A stretch of 64,000 bases of DNA from Winogradskyella eximia. Its GTDB lineage: Bacteria > Bacteroidota > Bacteroidia > Flavobacteriales > Flavobacteriaceae. The stretch is taken from the NCBI RefSeq assembly GCF_003386165.1, contig NZ_QRDV01000002.1:248001-312000 (forward strand). Reading direction: 5' to 3'. A model generated the notes under the pieces. The model saw only the letters and a program-made list of their open reading frames with translations, searched no databases and was not told the origin of the DNA. Position numbers and translations under genes: made by a program. Below are positions 8,437 to 17,078 of this stretch, piece by piece (positions within the stretch are counted from its first letter, which is position 1; each line of letters starts with the position of its first letter).

Positions 8437-10325
8437 TTCAATTTCTAAATAAAATATCGGAAAAATATGCATCAAAATGGCTTGTGCTCCTATTTGATAT
8501 AGCTATAATAGTTGCTACATTTTTCATGGCCTATTTAATTCGGTTTAATTTTACAATTGAGTTTGACTTTGCAACACTTTTTAAACAAATACCTTATGTA
8601 GCTATTATAGCAGCAATTAGTCTTATCTCTGTTGGCTCTTACAAAGGAGTTGTTAGGTTTACAGGTTTTAAAGATATTGTTAATCTCATTATAGGAGCAA
8701 ATATTTTAGCTACAATACTCATCTGCTGTACTTTTGTAAGTAGAGAGTTTTTTGAAGAAGGGAATATTTTTGATATATCGGGTTCAATTATATATATCCA
8801 TTTATTACTTAACATCTTATTTTTGATTGGAGCGAAATTGTTTATAAAATCACTTTATATTCATATTACTCAAGATTTTCAATCAATTTCTAATGTCTTA
8901 ATTTTTGGAGCAGGTAATTCTGGTATGCTTACTTATGATGCCATTCAAAATGACACTAAAAACGGTGTTGAAGTTGTTGGTTTTGTTGATGATGACGAAA
9001 GAAAAATAGGAAAAAAAATAAACCTATTAAAAGTTTATAATATTGAAGCCATCGACAAGGAATTCATTGAAAAGAATAAAGTTGAAGATGTTATTATTTC
9101 AATTCAAAATATAGACCCTTCTCGTTTACTACAAATTACAGGGAATCTTTTTTCGCTGGGACTAAAAGTTAAGATTGTTCCTCCTGTTCAAAGTTGGATT
9201 GATGGAGACTTAAGCGTTGGCCAAATAAAAGAAGTTAAGATTGAAGACCTTTTAGGAAGAGATCCAATAAGTATAAAAAATCCGGATTTAGAAGAACAGT
9301 ATGATAATAAAGTCATACTAATTACTGGTGCAGCTGGTTCAATTGGAAGTGAAATCTGTAGAAAAGTTAGCCTCTACAATTACAAAAAGTTAATTCTAGT
9401 AGATAATGCAGAATCAGCACTTTATGATATTCAACAAGAATTTAGACAACAAGGCTTAGAGAATATTGAAGCCATTGTTGCCGATGTCCGTAATAGAACC
9501 CGAATAGACCAAATATTTAATCAATATAAGCCTAAAATTGTTTTTCATGCTGCCGCATATAAGCATGTACCTTTAATGGAGAACAATCCTTTTGAAGCGG
9601 TTAGTGTTAATATTGGTGGGACTAAAAACGTAGCAGATATTGCTGTAAAACACAGTGTAGATAAGTTTGTTTTAATCTCAACAGATAAAGCAGTAAACCC
9701 AACAAATGTTATGGGTGCTACAAAACGAATTGCAGAGCTTTACGCTACATGTCTTAAAGGTAAAGGTCACACAAAGTTTATTACCACAAGATTTGGAAAT
9801 GTTTTAGGATCAAATGGTTCTGTAATACCTTTATTTAAAAAGCAAATTGAAAAAGGTGGACCGTTAACCGTAACTCACAAAGACATTACACGCTATTTTA
9901 TGACAATACCAGAAGCTTGTCAGCTTGTTTTAGAAGCTGCAGCGATGGGTAATGGTGGTGAGATTTTTGTCTTTGACATGGGAGAACCTATTAAGATATT
10001 TAACTTAGCAACCAATATGATTATTCTTTCTGGTTTGCGCTATCCTGAAGATATTGATATAAAAATCACGGGATTAAGGCCAGGTGAAAAAATATATGAA
10101 GAATTACTAGCTGATGGTGAAAACACAAAGAAAACTTACCATGAAAAAATAATGATTGCAAAATCAAGACATGTTGATATTGTTAGTGTAGAAAATCAAA
10201 TTAATAAACTTACCACTATTAATTCTTTAACACAGCCTTTAGAAATAGTATCTTCGATTAAATTTTTAATACCAGAATATATTTCTAATAATTCTACTTA
10301 TGAAGTATTAGACATAAAAAAATAA
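8430..10325 (+). CDS. WbpM/FlaA1/PglF-type nucleotide-sugar 4,6-dehydratase
   Basis: A 631-residue membrane-anchored short-chain dehydrogenase/reductase. Residues ~17-150 contain four hydrophobic segments, followed by a first Rossmann-like domain (VLIFGAGNSG) and a C-terminal catalytic domain with ITGAAGSIGSEI for NAD(P) binding. The active site reads STDKAVNPTNVMGATKR, with Met in place of the usual Tyr of the YxxxK pair, a known feature of WbpM-type UDP-GlcNAc 4,6-dehydratases. The start codon overlaps the 3' end of the aminotransferase gene, implying translational coupling. It most likely converts UDP-GlcNAc into the 4-keto sugar used by its neighbour. Confidence 0.9.
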   Translation: MLIQFLNKISEKYASKWLVLLFDIAIIVATFFMAYLIRFNFTIEFDFATLFKQIPYVAIIAAISLISVGSYKGVVRFTGFKDIVNLIIGANILATILICCTFVSREFFEEGNIFDISGSIIYIHLLLNILFLIGAKLFIKSLYIHITQDFQSISNVLIFGAGNSGMLTYDAIQNDTKNGVEVVGFVDDDERKIGKKINLLKVYNIEAIDKEFIEKNKVEDVIISIQNIDPSRLLQITGNLFSLGLKVKIVPPVQSWIDGDLSVGQIKEVKIEDLLGRDPISIKNPDLEEQYDNKVILITGAAGSIGSEICRKVSLYNYKKLILVDNAESALYDIQQEFRQQGLENIEAIVADVRNRTRIDQIFNQYKPKIVFHAAAYKHVPLMENNPFEAVSVNIGGTKNVADIAVKHSVDKFVLISTDKAVNPTNVMGATKRIAELYATCLKGKGHTKFITTRFGNVLGSNGSVIPLFKKQIEKGGPLTVTHKDITRYFMTIPEACQLVLEAAAMGNGGEIFVFDMGEPIKIFNLATNMIILSGLRYPEDIDIKITGLRPGEKIYEELLADGENTKKTYHEKIMIAKSRHVDIVSVENQINKLTTINSLTQPLEIVSSIKFLIPEYISNNSTYEVLDIKK

Positions 10326-10357
10326 CCCATTTTTAGGAAACCTATAAATTGACTCAA

Positions 10358-11134
10358 ATGAAAACACGTATTCTTATTATATCGATTTTAGCAATAATCA
10401 CCGCTACTTCTTGTGCATCTAGAAAGAGCATTGTTTATTTTCAGGATGAACCTTTAGAAGAAGGGCAACTTACGTCTGAGCCAACACAATTAATCTATAA
10501 ACCAGATGATATTTTAACTATCAACGTTTCTGCTTTAGATCCAGATACTGTAAGACCTTTTAATTTACCAACGGTATCAAACAATACAAGTGATTTAAGA
10601 AGTGCTCAAGGTACTTTACAACAGCAAACCTACTTAGTAGATTATAATGGTAATATTGAATTTCCAGTTTTAGGAACCATAAAAGTTGAAGGTTTAACAC
10701 GCACAGATTTAACTGCATTACTAGTTGATCGTATTAAAGAAATGGCAAACGAACCTATTGTAAATGTTAGATTGGTGAATTTTACCATTACAGTAATTGG
10801 TGAAGTTAGTAATCCTGGAACTTTTACTATGCAAGACGAAAGAGTTACGCTTATTGAGGCCCTTGGTTATGCCAATGATTTAACTATATTTGGTAAACGT
10901 AAGAATGTTAAATTAATAAGAGAAGTAGATGGAAAGAAGAAATTTGCTAATATTGATTTGACATCTATAAATACAGTAAATTCTCACCTCTATTATTTAC
11001 AACAGAATGACATAATTTACGTAGAACCAAACAACGCAAAAATTAGGTCTTCTACATATAACCAAAATAATGGAGTATTAATCTCTGCAATAGGTACACT
11101 AACTACAATATTAGCGGTATTCTTAATAAAATAG
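10358..11134 (+). CDS. Polysaccharide export outer-membrane lipoprotein, Wza-like
   Basis: An outer-membrane polysaccharide export protein of 258 residues. I start it at the ATG at 10358 (MKTRILIISILA) rather than a TTG three codons upstream, because this gives a clean lipoprotein signal with lipobox ATSC and acylated Cys19. The N-terminal half (YKPDDILTINV, then LVDYNGNIEFPVLGTIKVEGLT) is the poly-export domain and a SLBB-like region follows (ITVIGEVSNPGTFTM). The last ~15 residues are hydrophobic (LISAIGTLTTILAVFLI), suggesting a C-terminal membrane helix as in Wza. The Wzc partner begins 18 bp downstream. Confidence 0.9.
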   Translation: MKTRILIISILAIITATSCASRKSIVYFQDEPLEEGQLTSEPTQLIYKPDDILTINVSALDPDTVRPFNLPTVSNNTSDLRSAQGTLQQQTYLVDYNGNIEFPVLGTIKVEGLTRTDLTALLVDRIKEMANEPIVNVRLVNFTITVIGEVSNPGTFTMQDERVTLIEALGYANDLTIFGKRKNVKLIREVDGKKKFANIDLTSINTVNSHLYYLQQNDIIYVEPNNAKIRSSTYNQNNGVLISAIGTLTTILAVFLIK

Positions 11135-11152
11135 TATCAATTAAAATCTTTT

Positions 11153-13528
11153 ATGGAATCTAAACCTGTTTCAAGCCCTAATGAAATTAGACAAAGTGTA
11201 GATTTATTTCTGTCACACTGGAAACTATTACTTTTTTGCTGCGCTGTAGCCCTTTTTCTTGGCTATACGTATTTACGCTATACAACATATCAATATAGCG
11301 CTAGTGCAACAATAAAAATAAGGGATGAAAAACAATCTCAAAAATTAGAAACTAATGGAGAATCCTCAGGTAAAGGTTTGTTTTCTGATGGTACTAATAA
11401 AATTAAAGATGAAATTGAAACCATTCAGTCTAGAACTTTAATCGAGAATGTAGTAAAAGAATTAAAACTTAATATTAGATGTTTCGCGGAAGGAAGTATA
11501 AAAGAACGTGAAATCTATAATAACCCACCCGTAAAGCTAAGTTTTTTTGCTAATGATTCTGTTTTATATAATCTTGATACTACATTATATATAAAAGTAA
11601 AATCCCCTACTCAATTTTTAGCTTTTAAAAATGAAGGTAAATCTCTTATAGATAGAGATGAACAAAAAGGCAAGTCCTATGATTTTGGATCTAGAATTAA
11701 AACAGGATTTGGTGATATTGTATTAATTCCAAACGTTGGTGAACACGCGCCAATAATAGGTAGTAATTTAAAAATATCAATTTCTTCAGTTCGCAATATT
11801 GTAAATAGCTATCAACAGAAAATAAAAGTATCTACAGAGACAGGCTCTAGTGTCATTAAATTAGATTTAAAAGATAGTAATTCATACAAAGCCGCAGATA
11901 TTTTAAATCAACTCATTGAAGAATATAATAAAGATGTATTATTAGACAAGGAAGCTGTAGTTAAGTCTACTTCAGATTTTATAAACAATAGACTATTGCA
12001 AGTCTCGTCTGAATTGGAAAAGGTTGACTTTACCGCTGAGGAATTACAACAAAAAAATAATCTTACTGCTTTAAGTTCTCAGGCAGATCTCAACCTCCAA
12101 ACTGGTCAACATATTCAATCACAAATATCTTCTACTGCAAATAGTATTCAAATGATTTCTTATTTAGAAGAAGAAATCTCTAGTGAGAATAAAACAAGTG
12201 ATTTATTACCTGCAGATATAGGTATTGGCGATTCAAATACATCGCAAGTTATAAAAAGCCATAATGAATTAGTTGCTGAACGTGATAGACTTCTAAAAAA
12301 CTCAACAGAAAAGAACCCTACAGTTATTCAATTGAATAATCAAATTGCATCGTTAAAAAGGAATCTTCAAAATTCTTTAAAAAATATTAAAGCGACATCT
12401 CAATTAACTTTAAGTAACCTAAATAGAGAAAATTCGAGAATACAAGGAAGACTGTACTCCGCTCCTACAAAAGAGCGACAATTTAAAGATATAAAAAGAC
12501 AGCAAGACATTAAAGAATCTCTTTTCCTCTATCTATTGGAGAAAAAAGAAGAATCTGCTATTAGATTAGGAATGTATGCTCCTACCGCTAAAATCGTAGA
12601 TAGAGCATATTCTTCCCACAAGCCTATAGCTCCAAATACTATGATTGTATATATCGCTTCTTTAATATTTGGTATGGGAGTACCTATTGCCTTTATTTAT
12701 ATTGCAGATCTACTCAATACTAAGCTTTATAGAAAAGAGGATTTAATGTCCATATTAAATATTCCGTATTTAGGGGATATTCCAAAAAGTTCAAAAAAAC
12801 AACAATTAGTTAAAAAAGTTGATTATTCGCCTAAAGCAGAAGCGTTTAGAATTGTAAAATCTAATATAGATTTTATGCTTCGAAACATTAAAGGACGTTC
12901 TAAAAAAATATTCATAACATCAACCATACCACAAGAAGGGAAATCTCATACGAGTACTAATCTAGCATCCTCAATTGCCTATGCGGGCAAATCCGTTCTT
13001 TTAGTTGAAACAGATATTAGAGTTCCTAAGATTTTAGATTATTTAGGACTTGAAAGCCAACAACAAGGGCTTTCAGACTATATAGCTGATACATCTTTAA
13101 AGCCTGAAGATGTGGTCATTAAACATAAAGATAATAAGTTCTTAGACATAATTTCATCTGGTACAATTCCACCAAATCCTTCAGAATTATTGATGAATGA
13201 TAGAGTTGAAGAGTTGTTTAATCATTTTGATACTAAATACGATTACATTATTGCAGATACTTCTGCTGTAGGTATAGTTAGCGACACTTTACTTATTTCA
13301 CATTTAGCAGACATATTTGTATATGTAGTAAGTGTGGATAAAATAGATAAACGATTATTAAAACATGTTGCAGAGCCATTGCATAAGGAACAACGATTAC
13401 CTAACATGACCATGTTATTAAACGGTATTAAAGTTGGCAAAAAAGGATATGGTGGCTATGGTTATGGCTATGGTTACGGAAACAATCCTTTAAAAAAGAA
13501 AAAATGGTATCAGTTTGGTAAATCATAA
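11153..13528 (+). CDS. Wzc-like polysaccharide co-polymerase and BY-kinase
   Basis: A 791-residue inner-membrane protein that regulates polysaccharide chain length and export through autophosphorylation on tyrosine. The N-terminal Wzz domain has a membrane helix near residues 25-47; a long periplasmic coiled-coil region follows, with a second helix near residues 500-523. The cytoplasmic kinase has Walker A PQEGKSHTS (Lys597), Walker A' LLVETDIR (Glu619, Asp621, Arg623) and Walker B YDYIIADTS. The tail at about 764-777 is a tyrosine/glycine cluster (GYGGYGYGYGYG), the expected autophosphorylation site. The first acidic residue of Walker A' is Glu, not the canonical Asp. It is the last gene of the operon; no cognate phosphatase or Wzx/Wzy is in view. 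Confidence 0.92.
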   Translation: MESKPVSSPNEIRQSVDLFLSHWKLLLFCCAVALFLGYTYLRYTTYQYSASATIKIRDEKQSQKLETNGESSGKGLFSDGTNKIKDEIETIQSRTLIENVVKELKLNIRCFAEGSIKEREIYNNPPVKLSFFANDSVLYNLDTTLYIKVKSPTQFLAFKNEGKSLIDRDEQKGKSYDFGSRIKTGFGDIVLIPNVGEHAPIIGSNLKISISSVRNIVNSYQQKIKVSTETGSSVIKLDLKDSNSYKAADILNQLIEEYNKDVLLDKEAVVKSTSDFINNRLLQVSSELEKVDFTAEELQQKNNLTALSSQADLNLQTGQHIQSQISSTANSIQMISYLEEEISSENKTSDLLPADIGIGDSNTSQVIKSHNELVAERDRLLKNSTEKNPTVIQLNNQIASLKRNLQNSLKNIKATSQLTLSNLNRENSRIQGRLYSAPTKERQFKDIKRQQDIKESLFLYLLEKKEESAIRLGMYAPTAKIVDRAYSSHKPIAPNTMIVYIASLIFGMGVPIAFIYIADLLNTKLYRKEDLMSILNIPYLGDIPKSSKKQQLVKKVDYSPKAEAFRIVKSNIDFMLRNIKGRSKKIFITSTIPQEGKSHTSTNLASSIAYAGKSVLLVETDIRVPKILDYLGLESQQQGLSDYIADTSLKPEDVVIKHKDNKFLDIISSGTIPPNPSELLMNDRVEELFNHFDTKYDYIIADTSAVGIVSDTLLISHLADIFVYVVSVDKIDKRLLKHVAEPLHKEQRLPNMTMLLNGIKVGKKGYGGYGYGYGYGNNPLKKKKWYQFGKS

Positions 13529-13542
13529 TTTATACTACTAAT

Positions 13543-13574
13543 AAGAAAGCCACTACTGAAGTAGTGGCTTTCTT
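13543..13574. terminator. Strong bidirectional terminator hairpin
   Basis: A perfect 14-bp stem (AAGAAAGCCACTAC paired with GTAGTGGCTTTCTT) around a TGAA loop, lying between convergent genes. It ends the polysaccharide operon on the plus strand and probably the proline dehydrogenase transcript on the minus strand. Confidence 0.85.
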
Positions 13575-13604
13575 ATTTTACTTTAAAATATCGTAATTAT
13601 TTAA

Positions 13605-14777
13605 TCAAAGTTTACGTCTTTTTCTTTCCGCTTTTAAAAGTGATAACTCTCTACTAGTTTGTCCAGCTACAGATGTATTCTCTTCTGCTCTTCTTATTAA
13701 ATAAGGCATAACATCTTTCACAGGACCAAAAGGAATATATTTAGCTACGTTATAACCTTCTGCAGCCAAGTTAAAACTAATATGATCACTCATGCCATAT
13801 AATTGTCCAAACCACACATTATTATCTTGTTTTGAGATATTAAGAGTCTCCATTAATTCTAAAGCTAAATAGCAACTAGCTTCATTATGCGTACCTATAA
13901 ATACAGAAATTTCTTTTAAATTATTAAGAATATAACTTAGTGTTTCATTAAAATTATCATCGGTTGCTTTTTTATTTTCACAAATTGGCGAATCGTATCC
14001 TTTATCTAGCGCTCTTTCTCGTTCTTTTTCCATGTACGCTCCCCTAACTATCTTCATGCCAATTTTAAAACCATTAGCCTTTGCGCGCTGGTGTAATTGT
14101 TTTAAGTAATCTAAACGATCCCATCTATACAATTGTAGCGTGTTATAAACTACTGTAACATCCTTATTATAACGCTGCATCATCTCTTCTACCAAATCAT
14201 CGGCTGCAGTTTGCATCCAACTCTCTTCAGCATCAATTAATACCTCTACATCTTTTTCTTTTGCAAGTTTGCAAACCGTATCAAAACGAACTACTATCCT
14301 ATTCCACTCAGCTTCTTCTTCTTCCGTTAATTCAACACCTTCAGTCTTTTTCTGATACAATAAAAAACGACCAAACCCTGTTGGCTTAAACACCACTATA
14401 GGCATCGCCTCTCTTTCGTCACAGAAATTAATGATTTTTAATATTTTCTCTAATGCATTATCAAACTGATTTTCCACAGATTTCCCCTCTACAGAATAAT
14501 CTAAAACAGAACAAACCCGTTCTGTATATAATTTATCTATAACAGACAGACAATCGTCTTCATTTACTCCTCCACAAAAATGATCAAAAACAGTAGCGCG
14601 AATTAGTTTTTCGACAGGTAAATGGGCTTTTAACGCAAAATTAGTTGCTGCAGTTCCTATGCGAACCAAAGGTTCAGAAGAAATCATTTTAAACAAAAAA
14701 TAGGCACGTTCTAGTTCAGAGTCTGACTTTAATGTAAAAGCTGTATCTGTGTTTTCAAAAAGAGAGTGATTAATCAT
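13605..14777 (-). CDS. Proline dehydrogenase
   Basis: FAD-dependent proline dehydrogenase, 390 residues, oxidising L-proline to pyrroline-5-carboxylate and passing electrons to the quinone pool. It is the monofunctional form, without the PutA aldehyde dehydrogenase half. Recognisable elements are VVFKPTGFGR, DAEESWMQ, MKIVRGAYMEKER near the FAD and substrate site, and the C-terminal LIRRAEENTS, whose arginines bind the proline carboxylate. It is transcribed divergently from aroB across a 97-bp gap. The matching pyrroline-5-carboxylate dehydrogenase is not in the window. Confidence 0.9.
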   Translation of the reverse strand: MINHSLFENTDTAFTLKSDSELERAYFLFKMISSEPLVRIGTAATNFALKAHLPVEKLIRATVFDHFCGGVNEDDCLSVIDKLYTERVCSVLDYSVEGKSVENQFDNALEKILKIINFCDEREAMPIVVFKPTGFGRFLLYQKKTEGVELTEEEEAEWNRIVVRFDTVCKLAKEKDVEVLIDAEESWMQTAADDLVEEMMQRYNKDVTVVYNTLQLYRWDRLDYLKQLHQRAKANGFKIGMKIVRGAYMEKERERALDKGYDSPICENKKATDDNFNETLSYILNNLKEISVFIGTHNEASCYLALELMETLNISKQDNNVWFGQLYGMSDHISFNLAAEGYNVAKYIPFGPVKDVMPYLIRRAEENTSVAGQTSRELSLLKAERKRRKL

Positions 14778-14796
14778 TAGCTAAATAATATATCTA

Positions 14797-14804
14797 CAAA
14801 TATA
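14797..14804 (-). promoter_or_regulatory. Candidate -7 element TATATTTG for proline dehydrogenase
   Basis: On the minus strand this reads TATATTTG, matching TAnnTTTG, about 20 bp upstream of the proline dehydrogenase start. No clear -33 element. Confidence 0.35.
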
Positions 14805-14874
14805 TTTATTATTAGCTTTACTTTTTTTTAAAAAAAGGAAGTATTTTCACATTAAAATTTAGAGAAGATCTATC

Positions 14875-15945
14875 ATGAAGTCAATTTCAACAAATAACGC
14901 TACAGTATTTTTTAATTCAGAAGTATATACAGAGTTAAATAACTATATAAAAACGAATAAACCTTCCAAGATATTTATATTAGTAGATACCAATACACAT
15001 GATTATTGTTTACCTAAATTTTTAGAACGCCTAGAATCTGGTGACATTAACATTGAAGTTATGGAAATGCCTAATGGAGAAGACCATAAAACCATAGATA
15101 TTTGTACAGGTGTATGGGAAGCATTGTCTGAATATAATGCGGACAGAAAAAGTGTATTAATAAACTTAGGAGGTGGAGTTGTCACGGATTTAGGTGGTTT
15201 TGTTGCAAGCACATATATGCGAGGCATTACTTACATTAATATTCCAACGTCATTATTAGCTATGGTAGATGCTTCTGTTGGTGGAAAAACAGGAGTCGAC
15301 TTAGGATCCCTAAAAAACCAAATTGGTATTATAAATGAAGGTGAAATAGTTGGTGTAGATACCTCCTTTTTAGATACACTTCCGCAAAACGAAATGGTTT
15401 CTGGATTTGCCGAAATGTTAAAACATGGTTTAATTTACGATAAAGCGTATTGGAACACGTTAACACACCTTGAAAACTTAGATCTTTCAGATTTAGACCA
15501 ACTAATTTATGAGTCCATTGTTATTAAAAATAAGGTTGTTACATCTGATCCTAAAGAACAAGGCCTTAGAAAAATATTGAATTTTGGACATACTTTAGGC
15601 CATGCCATAGAAAGTTATTTTTTAGAAAATGCAGACAAAACACCTTTATTACATGGAGAAGCTGTTGCTATTGGCATGCTATTAGAAACGTATTTATCTA
15701 CTAAGGTTTGTGGATTAAGTACCCAAGAATTAGAAATAATATCGGAAGGTATTTTAAAAACGTTTTCAAAAGTTGAAATAAATAAAAATGATCAAAAACA
15801 CATCATAGATTTATTACAATACGACAAGAAAAATAGCCATGGCATCGTAAAATTTGTACTTCTTGAGGCTATCGGACAACCAAAAACTGATTGTATTGTT
15901 AGTGACGCACTTATCGCAGAAGCTTTTGATTATTACGCAAACTAA
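14875..15945 (+). CDS. aroB: 3-dehydroquinate synthase
   Basis: Second enzyme of the shikimate pathway: converts DAHP to 3-dehydroquinate using NAD+ and a divalent metal. 356 residues, usual for the family. The NAD-binding segment is LGGGVVTDLGGFVAS, followed by IPTSLLAMVDASVGGKTGV; metal ligands are expected in EMVSGFAEMLKHG, FGHTLGHAIE and LHGEAVAIGM. Its 3' end overlaps that of the convergent DinB-fold gene by 4 bp, so no separate terminator fits between them. Other aro genes are absent from the window. Confidence 0.95.
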   Translation: MKSISTNNATVFFNSEVYTELNNYIKTNKPSKIFILVDTNTHDYCLPKFLERLESGDINIEVMEMPNGEDHKTIDICTGVWEALSEYNADRKSVLINLGGGVVTDLGGFVASTYMRGITYINIPTSLLAMVDASVGGKTGVDLGSLKNQIGIINEGEIVGVDTSFLDTLPQNEMVSGFAEMLKHGLIYDKAYWNTLTHLENLDLSDLDQLIYESIVIKNKVVTSDPKEQGLRKILNFGHTLGHAIESYFLENADKTPLLHGEAVAIGMLLETYLSTKVCGLSTQELEIISEGILKTFSKVEINKNDQKHIIDLLQYDKKNSHGIVKFVLLEAIGQPKTDCIVSDALIAEAFDYYAN

Positions 15946-16457
15946 AGGTATCGTTCTTTTATCACTTGGTTGTGATGATTCTCATGACCTGTTAAAATAT
16001 AACCTATAGCTCTTACAGAGATTGGAGAACCACTTGCCTCACCTATTTGCTCTAAAGTCTCAGCATCAAAACTATTAAACAATGCAATTGATGCATGCCT
16101 TACCGCTTTGTATTCGTCAAGTATACTCTCTAAAGAGCGCTTGGTTGCTTTAGCGGTTATTGCAAAATCGTCTTGCTCATAACCAGGTAAAGGGGTTTTA
16201 TCTAGCCTTGCAATACGTAAGGCTCTATAAGTAAAAATGCGCTCTGTATCAATAATATGAAGTAAAACATCTTTTATAGTCCATTTACCTTCCGCATAAG
16301 AATAATCATGCTTTTCTTCAGTAATACCGTTATAAAAAGACACTACTGAATCTAAATTTTGCTTTAAACTTTCAATGATATTTAAATCAGTAGCATTATC
16401 AATATATAACTTATAGTAAGGGTGGAATTCATTAGAATTTAGATTGGTAGAAATCAT
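15942..16457 (-). CDS. DinB-fold (DinB_2) putative metal-dependent protein
   Basis: A 171-residue four-helix-bundle protein of the DinB/YfiT superfamily. The likely metal triad is the His in VLLHIIDTE and two histidines in GHENHHNQVI near the C-terminus. Family members include thiol-S-transferases and damage-inducible proteins of unknown function; the sequence does not reveal the substrate. It follows the Lrp/AsnC regulator gene on the same strand but is separated from it by a terminator hairpin, so it probably has its own promoter. Confidence 0.82.
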   Translation of the reverse strand: MISTNLNSNEFHPYYKLYIDNATDLNIIESLKQNLDSVVSFYNGITEEKHDYSYAEGKWTIKDVLLHIIDTERIFTYRALRIARLDKTPLPGYEQDDFAITAKATKRSLESILDEYKAVRHASIALFNSFDAETLEQIGEASGSPISVRAIGYILTGHENHHNQVIKERYL

Positions 16458-16471
16458 AGTTTATAAATTAA

Positions 16472-16503
16472 AAAAGCCCTTATCAATTAAAGTAAGGGCT
16501 TTT
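16472..16503 (-). terminator. Intrinsic terminator after the Lrp/AsnC gene
   Basis: An 11-bp stem (AAAAGCCCTTA with TAAGGGCTTTT) and a 10-nt loop. Read on the minus strand it is followed by a run of T, just downstream of the Lrp/AsnC stop codon. Confidence 0.8.
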
Positions 16504-16524
16504 GTGTATCGTATAATAAATTAA

Positions 16525-17004
16525 TTACAATTCATTAAAAATGGTATGCATTAATCGTTTTTTGTCATTTAAGCTTTCCTCTAGAGAAATCATAGTTTCT
16601 GTTCTATAAACACCTTCAATATCATCTAACAAAAAGATAATATCCTTAGCGTGCATAGTATCTTTAGCTCTAATCTTACAGAAGATATTAAATTTACCAG
16701 TTGTAATATGAGCAACTGTTACATAAGGAATATTATAAATACGCTCTAAAACAAATTTTGTCTGTGACGTATTTTGAAGATAAACACCAACATAAGCGAT
16801 GAATGAATAATCAAGTTTTTGATAATCTAATGTTAATGAAGATCCCATAATAATACCTGCTTCTTCCATTTTCTTTACACGAACATGAACTGTACCTGCA
16901 GAAATCAATAATTTCTTTGCTATATCAGTAAAAGGAATACGTGTATTATCAATAAGCATATCAAGGATTTGATGATCTACTTCGTCTAATTTAAACTTTG
17001 CCAT
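16525..17004 (-). CDS. Lrp/AsnC family transcriptional regulator
   Basis: An amino-acid-responsive DNA-binding protein of about 159 residues. I choose the ATG at 17004 (MAKFKLDEVD) because it starts just before the conserved DHQILDMLIDNTRIPFTD helix; an in-frame ATG 13 codons upstream would add a non-conserved tail that overlaps the putative promoter. The N-terminal winged helix-turn-helix includes IAKKLLISAGTVHVRVKKM, and the C-terminal RAM/ligand domain covers about residues 65-150. It is monocistronic with its own terminator. Neighbouring amino-acid genes (proline dehydrogenase, M14 peptidase) are possible targets, but this is a guess. Confidence 0.92.
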   Translation of the reverse strand: MAKFKLDEVDHQILDMLIDNTRIPFTDIAKKLLISAGTVHVRVKKMEEAGIIMGSSLTLDYQKLDYSFIAYVGVYLQNTSQTKFVLERIYNIPYVTVAHITTGKFNIFCKIRAKDTMHAKDIIFLLDDIEGVYRTETMISLEESLNDKKRLMHTIFNEL

Positions 17005-17029
17005 AATTATATAATCTTTAAGGTAAACG

Positions 17030-17037
17030 CAAAAATA
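17030..17037 (-). promoter_or_regulatory. Candidate -7 element TATTTTTG for Lrp/AsnC gene
   Basis: TATTTTTG on the minus strand, 25 bp upstream of the chosen ATG at 17004. It lies within the sequence an upstream start would translate, which supports the shorter protein. Confidence 0.45.
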
Positions 17038-17078
17038 AGACATTTAATTTAACGATTATGTATTATAAATGAATTATT

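Noticed and set aside
13543..13574. Possible attenuator or small RNA at the end of the polysaccharide operon
   Set aside because: The long stem with tetraloop between convergent genes is fully explained as a terminator.
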